The translations under genes were made by a program, and so were the position numbers. The notes below the pieces were generated by a model. The model ran no database searches. It was not told the DNA's origin and saw only the letters and a program-made list of their open reading frames with translations. Below, one piece after another: positions 7,056-15,059 of a stretch of DNA of 64,000 nucleotides. The stretch lies in the NCBI RefSeq assembly GCF_946481145.1, contig NZ_CAMLMJ010000001.1, forward strand, positions 186,001 through 250,000, given 5' to 3'. How positions within the stretch are numbered: position 1 is the first letter of the stretch; every line of letters begins with the position of its first letter. Source of the stretch: an uncultured Sediminibacterium sp. GTDB lineage: Bacteria > Bacteroidota > Bacteroidia > Chitinophagales > Chitinophagaceae.

Positions 7056-8525
7056 TTACTTTTTGTTCCAGAGCTCAGCTCCCTTATAGAGCTTTTCGGT
7101 GAGCAGCTTTTCGATCAGTTTCATATCATTATCTCCATTCAGAAATATGAGCCAGCCATTTTTACTTTTCGGAAATATAACAGCCAGTGTACTTACACCG
7201 GGGTCTTTCCCCGAATGGAGCAATACAAATTCATCATTGCTGAAGCCGGTTATTTTTTCCCAGCCTAAACCGAAATAGTCATTTTCCTTAAGCTGTACCT
7301 GATTTTTGTGCATTTCATCCTGCACCTGTTTTGATAAACCTGCTCCCTGTAAAACATAAACCAGAAACTTACCATAATCTTCAACGGTGGTTAATAGGTT
7401 AGCAGCAGCATTCGCTTTGTAATACTTTACTGTTTCATGCGCATTGCCATTCTTATCATAATTGCGAACATACCTTGTCGTATCCATTGTTGTATCCCAC
7501 CAGAAATGCGTATCCTTCATATTTGCCGGTTTAAACAACAGTTCATCTGCCAGTTGCTCCAGGCTTTTCCCAAATTTTTGTTCCAAAGATTTACGTAAGT
7601 ATTCAAACCCTTCTCCAGAATATTGAAAGCGGGTGCCGGGTTCAAATTCAAAGCTTAGTTTTTTATCTGCATGCAAATAGCGCCAGTTTGGAAAACCGGT
7701 TTGGTGCGATAAAATAATCCTTGGTGTTAGTTTATGCATCCATAGATTATTTGTCAGGTCAGGGTCTTTCCAGTATTTATCCAAAGATTCATCAAGTGCC
7801 AGTTTTCCGTCGCTTACTAATTTTAATGTTACCAATGCTGTAATTGGTTTAGTAAGGGACGCCACTTTAAAAATCGCATTATAGGGAGCTGGTCTTTCTT
7901 TATCAAGGGTTCCGAATACATTTATTTTTTGCAGCTTACCATTGTTTATGATTCCTAAACCCATTGCAGGTACTTTTTCCTGCAGCATCAATTGTTCAAT
8001 TTCCTTTTCAAAGTTCGAGGAAACTGGCTGGCTCGATGGATTATGATGGTCATAACTCAACACCTCTTTTAGCAACCATTCCCCATTATTCAAAAGCCAA
8101 ACATGGGTAAATCTGGCTTCAGTGGTTGGTCTGTCTGGTTTATTGGGTTCTCTGATATAAAAATTATGTACCCCATGTTGAATGGCGCCATATAATTTCC
8201 CCTCCTTGTATAATGGGAATACTTCGAGACTGTTAGCCTCGAGTTTTCTGATGGGTTTTTGGTTTGGATTACCACAGATGTTCTTTTTCACACTTTCCAG
8301 GAAATCTGCCCGGTTTTGTATACCGCCCTGGTCGTGGAAGAAAATCAGGTCGGGGTGGATAGCTTTACTGAGGTATTCAAGGTCGCAAAGGTTAAAGCTT
8401 CGCTCAAAAAAGATGCTGTCCTGCTTTTGCAATTGCAGGTAGAGTTCAGCGTCTTTAGCCACTTGTGCTTGTGTATGACTATAGGTAAACAGGGTCAATA
8501 ACAGTAGTGCAAACCATTTTTTCAT
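7056..8525 (-). CDS. Secreted NTF2-like / beta-lactamase-fold serine hydrolase
   Basis: A protein of 489 residues with a signal peptide (MKKWFALLLLTLFTYSHTQA), an NTF2-like DUF4440 domain (about 25-165) and a C-terminal class C beta-lactamase/penicillin-binding domain (about 170-485). SLTK gives nucleophile Ser223 and Lys226; HSGKDPG provides the third motif. The usual YxN of the second motif reads YSG, so the Asn is missing. Members of this family include esterases, D-aminopeptidases and peptidases, so beta-lactam hydrolysis should not be assumed. The start at 8525 is chosen because the longer frame would put 29 non-signal residues before the signal peptide. Confidence 0.82.
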   Translation of the reverse strand: MKKWFALLLLTLFTYSHTQAQVAKDAELYLQLQKQDSIFFERSFNLCDLEYLSKAIHPDLIFFHDQGGIQNRADFLESVKKNICGNPNQKPIRKLEANSLEVFPLYKEGKLYGAIQHGVHNFYIREPNKPDRPTTEARFTHVWLLNNGEWLLKEVLSYDHHNPSSQPVSSNFEKEIEQLMLQEKVPAMGLGIINNGKLQKINVFGTLDKERPAPYNAIFKVASLTKPITALVTLKLVSDGKLALDESLDKYWKDPDLTNNLWMHKLTPRIILSHQTGFPNWRYLHADKKLSFEFEPGTRFQYSGEGFEYLRKSLEQKFGKSLEQLADELLFKPANMKDTHFWWDTTMDTTRYVRNYDKNGNAHETVKYYKANAAANLLTTVEDYGKFLVYVLQGAGLSKQVQDEMHKNQVQLKENDYFGLGWEKITGFSNDEFVLLHSGKDPGVSTLAVIFPKSKNGWLIFLNGDNDMKLIEKLLTEKLYKGAELWNKK

Positions 8526-8625
8526 CTTAGGATCTTTTGAAGCAAAGATGAATGGTTGAACTGGTTTTTGGGTTGAAAACAGCCCGCCAATATGCCGCCA
8601 GCCAGGCGCCAAATCCTTTACAGGC

Positions 8626-9183
8626 TTATATCAGGCTGAATTTCACCCTTATTGCGGGCTTTTCGTGTTTATCAAGTGAAATGGCGTTCCAGATGATGAG
8701 CATGATATTGCTGAGGGCCAATAATACCATTACGATTAAAGTGAACTTATTACTCCAAAAAAACCAGTTTCTGACAAAAGCTGCCAACATAAATAATACA
8801 AAAGAACCAACCGTCCATAGTATCTGAATGGTGATCAATTGTTTGGCCATGGCACCAAATTCCTTTTTAAGGAACATAATCAGCAGGGGTAAAATAATAT
8901 TCAGGGGCGGCAGAAACGCTACCGGTAAGGAAGCCAGGTTAATCAATTTCATCAAACCTATGTTTACTGGCTGGGGTACTTCATTTGTACTCACCGGGTC
9001 ATTTTTACTCACCAGTTCATTAGGCTCAATATGTAAGGTTTTGGCTAATGTTTTTAAAGTATATCCTTTGGGATCGGTTCCGGCTTCTATTCGTTGTATG
9101 GTTCTTACTGATACGCCCGATTGAGTGGCCAGTTCTTCCTGGGTGAGGTTAGCTTTCTCACGGGCTAATTTTAATTTCGACAT
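8626..9183 (-). CDS. XRE-family HTH regulator with membrane C-terminus
   Basis: A protein of 185 residues. Residues 4-58 form an XRE/Cro helix-turn-helix (LTQEELATQSGVSVRTIQRI). After a short linker the protein has three or four hydrophobic helices between about 80 and 168. Such proteins place a DNA-binding domain at the cytoplasmic face of the membrane and probably sense a membrane state. Target and signal are unknown; the adjacent serine hydrolase (100 bases downstream on the same strand) is a possible target. Confidence 0.78.
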   Translation of the reverse strand: MSKLKLAREKANLTQEELATQSGVSVRTIQRIEAGTDPKGYTLKTLAKTLHIEPNELVSKNDPVSTNEVPQPVNIGLMKLINLASLPVAFLPPLNIILPLLIMFLKKEFGAMAKQLITIQILWTVGSFVLFMLAAFVRNWFFWSNKFTLIVMVLLALSNIMLIIWNAISLDKHEKPAIRVKFSLI

Positions 9184-9253
9184 CCCTATCCCTTTGTTTT
9201 ACTGCCTGCAAAATATAGATAAGTGTTGATTGAACAGTAAAAACGGGTAAGAT

Positions 9254-9733
9254 TCATAGCCCTTGTCTTACCATTTCCCGGTATTTATTTCCGGCAATAT
9301 CACTTCTTTTAAGCTCTATAATATATGCTTTAGCCATTGCTGTTGTAAGGATAATACGATAGGGGAAACGTGAAAAATAGGTCGTGTCGTTGATTTTTGT
9401 CCAACGGTAATACTTATCCGTTAATATATTATTCAGGAATTGCTGGTAACAGCTATCACAGGTTAATACTTTTCTTTCTTTATAACAACGGTTCTTGTTG
9501 TCGAAATAAAGTATAAGATCCAGATTTTGAACAGTTTTGTCGCGTACCAGATAGCTGAGGGTTGTATCTGTTGCTGAAATACTGATATTCATTCCGGAAT
9601 TATTCGATTTTGACTTTTCCAGCTTCTTCATGGCTTTTTCCTTTGTCAAATCAATATAACCCTGAGCAAACAGGGTTTGACCAATGCCGCAGAATAATAA
9701 TAATAGTAGTGGAAGTTGTTTCATACTATCCAT
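9254..9733 (-). CDS. Hypothetical secreted protein
   Basis: A protein of 159 residues with a clear signal peptide (KQLPLLLLLFCGIGQTLFAQ). The mature part has a Lys/Ser/Asn-rich start, a CDSC motif with a third Cys shortly before it, and a beta-rich C-terminal half ending in a basic helix. I do not recognise the family. Met1 (9733) and Met4 (9724) are both plausible starts. It may be a small periplasmic protein; no function can be inferred from its neighbours. Confidence 0.65.
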   Translation of the reverse strand: MDSMKQLPLLLLLFCGIGQTLFAQGYIDLTKEKAMKKLEKSKSNNSGMNISISATDTTLSYLVRDKTVQNLDLILYFDNKNRCYKERKVLTCDSCYQQFLNNILTDKYYRWTKINDTTYFSRFPYRIILTTAMAKAYIIELKRSDIAGNKYREMVRQGL

Positions 9734-9779
9734 TTGCGTGAATTATTGTAAAGGTTGGGGTTTAAATGTAAAAACAAAA

Positions 9780-10313
9780 CTATTGCTGATTATTTCTCTC
9801 TTCTTCTATCATGATATCGATAAAGTTATTTACCAAACCCTCTTTTAATGTTGCATATTTCTTTCTGTCTTGCCCGGCCTGTTCCGCAATTTCATATTTC
9901 ATTTGCTGATATTTCTTCCTGGCCCATTCATTTTTCCTAAGGTAGTTTCTGGAAAGCAGGTGTCGTTCAAGTGCTTTGCTATTTGCAGAACAAACATAAA
10001 GATGATGAGGGATGGCATCTAGTATACCATGTTTTTGAACACCATCTCTCTTAAACACATCACGATCTTCAATGCCCTGGTTTCCATTATGATAATACCC
10101 AGCTTTTTCAAGCCTGGTTTTTATAAGTTGGAAATCATTTTCATTATAAAAGATGATATCTATGTCTATAATGGACTTGGCATCCAAGCCGGGAACAGCA
10201 GTGCTGCCAACATGCTCAATAGTAAAGTTGAGGTTTTGAAGGAATTTTTCAAGTGCGTCTTTGATATTGTTGAACTGATCAACCCATTCAGGCCTGTACT
10301 TTTCAATAAGCAT
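9780..10313 (-). CDS. GrpB family protein (UPF0157, nucleotidyltransferase fold)
   Basis: A protein of 177 residues matching GrpB/UPF0157. The motif EHVGSTAVPGL (38-48) followed by KSIIDIDIIF is the nucleotidyltransferase-like core with the GS and paired Asp pattern. Such proteins occur widely as single accessory genes, sometimes fused to CoaE; the biochemical reaction is not established. Cytoplasmic, full length, with no obvious operon partner. Confidence 0.85.
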   Translation of the reverse strand: MLIEKYRPEWVDQFNNIKDALEKFLQNLNFTIEHVGSTAVPGLDAKSIIDIDIIFYNENDFQLIKTRLEKAGYYHNGNQGIEDRDVFKRDGVQKHGILDAIPHHLYVCSANSKALERHLLSRNYLRKNEWARKKYQQMKYEIAEQAGQDRKKYATLKEGLVNNFIDIMIEEERNNQQ

Positions 10314-10428
10314 GTTACCTATTTCTTTATATAGTTAATTAGCGTTGAAAATTACTTAAAATCAGTACCGTAAACAGGCATTCGGATAAATGGCATCACA
10401 ACTGGTACGACTGGTTAAAACAGAGGTA

Positions 10429-11517
10429 CTACTTCTTGTTATGATTCTCTTTCAGTTTTCTCATAAGAAGTCTTACCCCCTGATGGGTTTCATCATTGTA
10501 ACAATTGGTAAAGATTATATAGGCCATCTTATTTACCCGGTCAATTTGTGCAATAGTATAATAGGTGAATGCACCGGTTCCGGAATGGGTAGAAAATTCC
10601 TGATTGTTTTCAGCTATATTGAACCAGCCCATTGAGTAATGTTCTACACCTTTATGAAGAAATTGATAAGTTGTGTTTTTTAAATAATTAGACTGGCCTT
10701 TTAGTCCTTGTAGATTCAGTTGGATAAATTTAATGTAGTCTTTGAGCGTAATATTTATATCCCCTGCAGGTTCTGTATAATCTAAATGATAATCAAAAGT
10801 TGAAGGAACTGGTTTAAGTTGATTGCTATCCGTGCTATGTCCCCAGGTATCTTTTCGTTTTTGGTTCTCGGGCCATGACAGTTGTACATTCAGTTTTAGG
10901 TCTTTATTAAAAACCATATCTACCAGCTCTTCCCAGCTTTTACCAGATACCTTTTCTACCATTAATGTTGCCAGGGTATAGCCTGCGTTTGAATAAATAA
11001 AAGGATTTGTTGTATCAGGTTTAACCGGGTCAAGGGTTAAAACAAATTTTCCGAATTGTCTTCTTTTTTCCTGATTGGTTCCCGTAAAATCTGGGATTAC
11101 CGGATCATTCTCTCCCTGAAATGGTTGTATTCCTGCTCTGTGTGAAAGTAAGTCTTGCAGGTTTATATCCTTATAAACCTCTTTACCTGCTTTTTCCCAT
11201 TCAGGGAAAATTTGATAAAACTTTGTGGCCCATTTTAATTTTCCCAATTCTACATATTTGGCAATAATGAAGGCTGTCATCGCTTTAGTGTTAGAGCCAA
11301 TATGAAATCTGTCTTGCAGTGTTGCTGTATCTGGCAGAGCGATAGAGTGATGGCCCAAAGCGGCTATTTCAATAGTTTTTGCATAATCTATTACAGCATA
11401 AGATAATTCAGGAATATGGTAATAGTTTCTGAGAGAGTCTGCAAAGCGAACTGTTTTTTGACTGTAAACAGTAGTAAGCTGTGTAAGCATAAGTACCAGT
11501 AAATAAATTCTAATCAT
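10429..11517 (-). CDS. Secreted serine hydrolase, beta-lactamase/PBP fold
   Basis: A protein of 362 residues with a signal peptide (about 1-19) and a complete class C beta-lactamase-like domain: SNTK gives nucleophile Ser75 and Lys78, YSN is at 175-177 and HSGTG is near the C-terminus. The substrate may be an ester, a peptide or a beta-lactam. Unlike the serine hydrolase at 7-8.5 kb it keeps the Asn of the YxN motif and lacks an NTF2 domain. It follows the Crp/Fnr-type regulator gene on the same strand, with a TAnnTTTG box and a Crp/Fnr-like palindrome between them. Confidence 0.83.
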   Translation of the reverse strand: MIRIYLLVLMLTQLTTVYSQKTVRFADSLRNYYHIPELSYAVIDYAKTIEIAALGHHSIALPDTATLQDRFHIGSNTKAMTAFIIAKYVELGKLKWATKFYQIFPEWEKAGKEVYKDINLQDLLSHRAGIQPFQGENDPVIPDFTGTNQEKRRQFGKFVLTLDPVKPDTTNPFIYSNAGYTLATLMVEKVSGKSWEELVDMVFNKDLKLNVQLSWPENQKRKDTWGHSTDSNQLKPVPSTFDYHLDYTEPAGDINITLKDYIKFIQLNLQGLKGQSNYLKNTTYQFLHKGVEHYSMGWFNIAENNQEFSTHSGTGAFTYYTIAQIDRVNKMAYIIFTNCYNDETHQGVRLLMRKLKENHNKK

Positions 11518-11559
11518 AAACAGACTTGCATTTACGCTCTTTGTAATTTTTACTTAGTA

Positions 11560-11567
11560 CAAATGTA
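11560..11567 (-). promoter_or_regulatory. -7 box of the serine hydrolase gene
   Basis: On the minus strand the sequence reads TACATTTG, an exact TAnnTTTG match, 43 bases before the start codon at 11517. No TTTG is found at the -33 distance, as would fit an activator-dependent promoter. The Crp/Fnr-like palindrome lies just upstream. Confidence 0.5.
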
Positions 11568-11589
11568 AAAGAGTAATGCCTGTAATGAT

Positions 11590-11603
11590 TTGACCTAGGT
11601 CAA
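11590..11603. promoter_or_regulatory. Crp/Fnr-type palindromic operator
   Basis: TTGACCTAGGTCAA is a perfect 14-bp palindrome with the TTGA-N6-TCAA pattern of Crp/Fnr sites. It overlaps the stop codon of the Crp/Fnr-type gene and lies about 43 bases ahead of the inferred start of transcription of the serine hydrolase gene, a typical class II activator position. Recognition by the adjacent regulator is inference. Confidence 0.55.
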
Positions 11604-12169
11604 GTCTTTAGTTTTTGTCTGATGCGGCTTAGTCTTTCCTGCGTTATCCCTAAAAAAGAAGCTATTTGTGAAAGCGGTATATTTTCAATAACCGAAGGTT
11701 GTTGCTGTAACAACTGTTTGTATCGCTGTTCTGCTGTTAATGAAATCACTTCAATTACCCGGTTTTCCAGGATTGAAATATAATTAGCCATTATGTTGTT
11801 GGTGATAGTTGTGTACTTTTTAGCAGAGCAGGCTTTCTGAAAATCTTTTAATTCACAAATCAAAACACTGCTATCTACGACTGCTTCGATGGCAAAATTA
11901 TTAGCTATCCCTTTTAACAGGGAAGTTGGACAACAATCTACATCACCTTCAAATGTGAAGCCGAGTGTGTAGGCTTTGTCGTTTTTAATAATTGAAGTTT
12001 TAAATGCTCCATGCAGGATGTAAAAAAAGAAAGAGGGATGGGCGCCATAGCGTACAATAGTTTCCCCTTTTTTAATCCTTTTCTCTTTCCCAATTTTCTG
12101 AATGATTGAGTAAAAATACCTGGATTGTTTTTCTGATATTTTTCCAAATAGGAATTCAGGTGAAATCAT
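11600..12169 (-). CDS. Crp/Fnr family transcriptional regulator
   Basis: A protein of 189 residues with a cyclic-nucleotide-binding beta-roll (about 25-115; the stretch VRYGAHPSFFFYILHGAFKT is typical) and a short C-terminal helix-turn-helix (PLSQIASFLGITQERLSRIR). It lacks the cysteine cluster of Fnr iron-sulphur sensors and the exact cAMP-binding motif of E. coli Crp, as is usual for Bacteroidota members, whose ligand is often unknown. The serine hydrolase gene lies just downstream, with a TTGACCTAGGTCAA palindrome between. Confidence 0.87.
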   Translation of the reverse strand: MISPEFLFGKISEKQSRYFYSIIQKIGKEKRIKKGETIVRYGAHPSFFFYILHGAFKTSIIKNDKAYTLGFTFEGDVDCCPTSLLKGIANNFAIEAVVDSSVLICELKDFQKACSAKKYTTITNNIMANYISILENRVIEVISLTAEQRYKQLLQQQPSVIENIPLSQIASFLGITQERLSRIRQKLKT

Positions 12170-12210
12170 GGTATAAAAGCTGTCATCATTTTCTTATGTG
12201 AAGCAGACAA

Positions 12211-12250
12211 GCAAGTTTGGGAAAGTTTCGGAACTTTCCAAAAGCTAAGG
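12211..12250. repeat. GGAAAGTTT palindromic element, copy 1
   Basis: The core GGAAAGTTTCGGAACTTTCC is an almost perfect palindrome, followed by AAAAGCTAAGG. A second copy with two changes in 25 bases is at 13251-13275. The copies lie on the two sides of the vanZ-like gene and the decayed ORF. Confidence 0.7.
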
Positions 12251-12316
12251 TTCAAGGGGGTTGGATTATCCCTTTTTCACCGGCGACAGAAAAACTTCGA
12301 ATTTTCAGTGTTAAGG

Positions 12317-12739
12317 TCAGGATTTACTATTCCCATTGCTTTGGCTCGTTGGAGGCTTTTTAATAAAAAAACTAAATCCAACATAAACAATCCATAATAC
12401 AGAAAATGCAATAATTCCTTTAAGGTTAGCCAAAACATCTTCTTTATCATAACGGCCATGTATTCTTACCTGAAAGAATTTGTTAGAATAGACCTGAGCA
12501 TATTCAATAGAAACCCCTAGCAGGTAGAGGAAAGCGAATATGAAAAGGTGAACAGTAAATTTTTTATTCGCAAATAAGATATTTAGAAATGCTGCTGCTA
12601 AAAAATAAAATAGTGAATGCAACTCTTTATCATGGTGCCTGAAGACTGATGGTAATTTCACCATGAAGCCGATAATTGAACACACTAAAAAAAGACAGGT
12701 TAAAATTATTTTACCCTTTCTACTTAATAACAACTTCAT
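12317..12739 (-). CDS. VanZ-like family membrane protein
   Basis: A protein of 140 residues with four hydrophobic helices. The VanZ-like signature is visible: a helix followed by DKELHSLFYFLAAAFL, then LGVSIEYAQVY, then GRYDKEDVLANLKG (here D-x-x-A-N with the conserved Asp and Asn) and a final helix with a basic tail. VanZ proteins give low-level teicoplanin resistance in enterococci, but most homologues are of unknown function, so no antibiotic resistance is claimed. No obvious operon partner; palindromic GGAAAGTTT elements lie on both sides of this stretch. Confidence 0.78.
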   Translation of the reverse strand: MKLLLSRKGKIILTCLFLVCSIIGFMVKLPSVFRHHDKELHSLFYFLAAAFLNILFANKKFTVHLFIFAFLYLLGVSIEYAQVYSNKFFQVRIHGRYDKEDVLANLKGIIAFSVLWIVYVGFSFFIKKPPTSQSNGNSKS

Positions 12740-12962
12740 TGATGGTGTTTATTGATTGAATGTTCTGGTCATAAAATAGTTGCAGCATTTCTAAACTTAA
12801 GTGTGTTCTTTCCTTTCATAATCTTTGGCTACAGCTTACTTAAATGCTGAAAGTATTAGTTTCTTTTGTTTTAATGTATTCTTCATCATCTTCTCTTTAA
12901 TTGCCGGATTTTCACTATGTGCTTAATCAACATACTCAGTTGGTAAAATCTGTCATTATAAT

Positions 12963-13184
12963 CTATAATATCCTTACATCATCCGTAAGAGCTTTCTTCA
13001 CCGCCATTTTCATGAGTGCATCGCAATAGAAAACTGTTTCTGCCTGTTCTTTTGTATTGATCACATAAGAAGCAGCTTCATTAAATTGAATAGCACCCCG
13101 ACTGCTAATATATGGAACTATTGAGCAGAGAAGATAATTAACGAACCGATTAAATTTTGCCTTAGCTTTTACTCCGGGAAAAAT
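12963..13184 (-). pseudogene. Remnant of an unidentified gene
   Basis: An open frame of 73 codons reads KAKAKFNRFVNYLLCSIV, then YISSRGAIQFNEAASYVIN and ends in KKALTDDVRIL before a TAG stop. It begins directly after a TAA stop and has no ATG, GTG or TTG in its first part, so it looks like the 3' end of a gene whose 5' part is lost. I do not recognise the family. It could be a chance frame, but the protein-like composition and length argue for a remnant. Confidence 0.35.
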
Positions 13185-13246
13185 TTATGAAAAATCTGTA
13201 CAAGCTTAATTAGGAGAAAGGCTATTTACATGCCTGGAGACAAGTA

Positions 13247-13290
13247 ACTTTTGGAAAGTTTGGGAACTCTCCAAAAGTTAGCATGCAAAG
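13247..13290. repeat. GGAAAGTTT palindromic element, copy 2
   Basis: AACTTTTGGA (13247-13256) pairs with TCCAAAAGTT (13270-13279). The stretch GGAAAGTTTGGGAACTCTCC differs from the first copy at two positions. The element ends eight bases before the stop codon of the acetyl-esterase-like gene. Confidence 0.7.
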
Positions 13291-13297
13291 GATCAAT

Positions 13298-14245
13298 TTA
13301 TTTTGCTTTTAAAAATTTGTTGACGTCTAACCAATGTACAAAAGCATCAAACCAACGGTTACTGGTTCTACCTGGGTTACCAAGTCCGAAACCATGACCA
13401 CCATTTTGGTAGAGGTGAAATTCAACAGGTATACCTGCTTTAAACCAGGAGTCGATCACACCAAACTGACCACGGAAAAGAAAATCATCGGATGCGATTA
13501 CATTAAACATAGGAGGTGCATTCTTTGGCACATTAACCGGACCCATTCCACCGTAAATGGGTCCTATGAAAGCCAGCTTCATAGTCTTGGAGTTAAGTGT
13601 TGAATGCATGGTTAAACCAGCACCGGCTGAAAATCCGATCATTCCAATTCTATCGGTATCTACTCCCCACTCTTTGGCACGATTTACAATCATGGCATAA
13701 GCTGCTTCAGCGTCTGCAAGCTGATTAGACAAATCCATTTGCTGCGGAGGTGCGGGTGCTGTACCTTTTTTTGACGTGTCAGCTGGTGGAGGTGCTGCTG
13801 TGCGTGGGCGGTTCATCCAGGCAGTAAAGTCTTCCAGTTTATCCGGAGTAGGGTGAAGACGGTATTTGAGAACAAAAGCAGCTATGCCCTTATCGGCGAG
13901 TGCCTGTGCTACTTCCCAGCCTTCATTACCTAAGGAAAGCCAACGAAACCCACCGCCCGGTGCTACTATTACTGCTGCGCCGTTTCCTGTACCTGGTTTT
14001 GGAAGAAAGGGAGTAAGGGTTGCAGTTGTAATATTTCTTGCCATAGGATCACCCCATTGGCGGAACCATGATTCAGATGCCGGTTGGTCCTTAACACCAC
14101 CGGTACCAAGTAATATAGCATTGGGTTCTGGGGGAGCTTTTAATGGATAAATGGTACCATCTTGTGCCATCGCAGAAACTGAAAAGATCAGTAAGGCACT
14201 TGCTAAAAAAGATGATTTAGCAAAGGTTTTAAGATTGCAAGTCAT
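13298..14245 (-). CDS. Secreted alpha/beta hydrolase, acetyl-esterase (BD-FAE) type
   Basis: A protein of 315 residues with a signal peptide (about 1-27, ending SAMAQ). The oxyanion segment VIVAPGGGF (92-100), the nucleophile elbow GFSAG (Ser206) and a C-terminal GGHGFG (catalytic His) define the BD-FAE/acetyl-esterase fold. Between the second strand and the nucleophile lies a Pro/Ala-rich insert (146-170) that is absent from the paralogue at 50-51 kb. Homologues remove acetyl or other acyl groups from carbohydrates. Here it stands alone, far from the polysaccharide locus, so its substrate is uncertain. Confidence 0.82.
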   Translation of the reverse strand: MTCNLKTFAKSSFLASALLIFSVSAMAQDGTIYPLKAPPEPNAILLGTGGVKDQPASESWFRQWGDPMARNITTATLTPFLPKPGTGNGAAVIVAPGGGFRWLSLGNEGWEVAQALADKGIAAFVLKYRLHPTPDKLEDFTAWMNRPRTAAPPPADTSKKGTAPAPPQQMDLSNQLADAEAAYAMIVNRAKEWGVDTDRIGMIGFSAGAGLTMHSTLNSKTMKLAFIGPIYGGMGPVNVPKNAPPMFNVIASDDFLFRGQFGVIDSWFKAGIPVEFHLYQNGGHGFGLGNPGRTSNRWFDAFVHWLDVNKFLKAK

Positions 14246-14469
14246 GTTAGTGTTGTTTTATGATTAAAAAGAAGGTCAGTCTTTTTTGCACTAATAAAGA
14301 GGACTATGCGAAGAAGCATGGCAAGTTTCAATCGTTAATAGACCCTGATTAGTATTGACCAAAATACTAAAATTAATTGTAAAAAATACAATTAATAAGA
14401 TGATTTTTAGATTTGTTACCCCAGATGAAAATCATGTGGAAGATTGATTATCAGTTTTCTGTGTGCCTT

Positions 14470-14928
14470 TTATTGTTCTGAAATTTCCTTTAGTTTATCC
14501 AATGCATTTGGATAAGTTTTGTGAAAGTAGTCCTGGTATTCTTCAAGTGAGTCGATCTCTACGGTTACAGTGGTAGTATTGTTGTTTTCCAGAAACTGAT
14601 AATTTTCATGACTACCTGCCCATTTTTCTACCTGCTCTCCTGTTGTTATTTCCTGATCTCCATCAATGAAACCGTAATGGCGAATGGAAATAAAGCTGGC
14701 AGGTATATGTTCCTCTATTTCCGAAATCATACCACCTCTTTTGCCTTTTTCATCTGTTCCCACAAAAAGAATTTTACTCCCCTTGTCCCAACTGCCTTCA
14801 TAAGTAGATGTTGGGTTGAAGGCTGCCGTCCAATATTCGTAAGTGGCTTTATCTTTTAAGCCCAACATGGTTTCATACACTTTTTGGGCAGATGCGTTAA
14901 TTAGTTTTGAAAACTGTAGTTTTTGCAT
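14470..14928 (-). CDS. SRPBCC (AHSA1-like) domain protein
   Basis: A protein of 152 residues with the START/Bet v1-like layout of AHSA1 proteins: N-terminal FSKLINASAQKVYETMLG, a Trp-containing loop YEYWTAAFNPTSTYEG, then GGMISEIEEHIP and a C-terminal helix. The family binds hydrophobic ligands or partner proteins in the cytoplasm, and many members are stress related. It is a single gene; the upstream 131 bases carry no recognisable signal. Ligand unknown. Confidence 0.78.
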   Translation of the reverse strand: MQKLQFSKLINASAQKVYETMLGLKDKATYEYWTAAFNPTSTYEGSWDKGSKILFVGTDEKGKRGGMISEIEEHIPASFISIRHYGFIDGDQEITTGEQVEKWAGSHENYQFLENNNTTTVTVEIDSLEEYQDYFHKTYPNALDKLKEISEQ

Positions 14929-15059
14929 ATACTTAAAAATTTTGAATGTTAATAAATGCTACAACTATTTGAAGCTACAGGGATTTGATTATACAGTTGC
15001 AAATGGCATCCACATTAGTGAACAGATTAATTGAATTTACACTAATTATGCTTTCCAGG

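Larger units (their letters stand above)
12740..13297. other. Gene-poor stretch with a decayed ORF
   Basis: No intact gene is visible in 558 bases. The minus strand carries a 73-codon open frame without a start (12963-13184, listed separately) and then a short open piece ending KQKKLILSAFK at about 12841-12920, interrupted by stops. The second GGAAAGTTT palindrome closes the stretch at 13247-13290. The picture is of one or two genes lost by deletion and point mutation. Confidence 0.5.

Noticed and set aside
7056..11517. The two serine hydrolases as antibiotic-resistance beta-lactamases
   Set aside because: The fold also covers esterases and peptidases; one lacks the YxN Asn, and neither shows features that are specific for AmpC enzymes.
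12317..12739. VanZ-like gene as teicoplanin resistance
   Set aside because: No vanHAX genes are near, and most VanZ-like proteins outside enterococci have no shown role in resistance.
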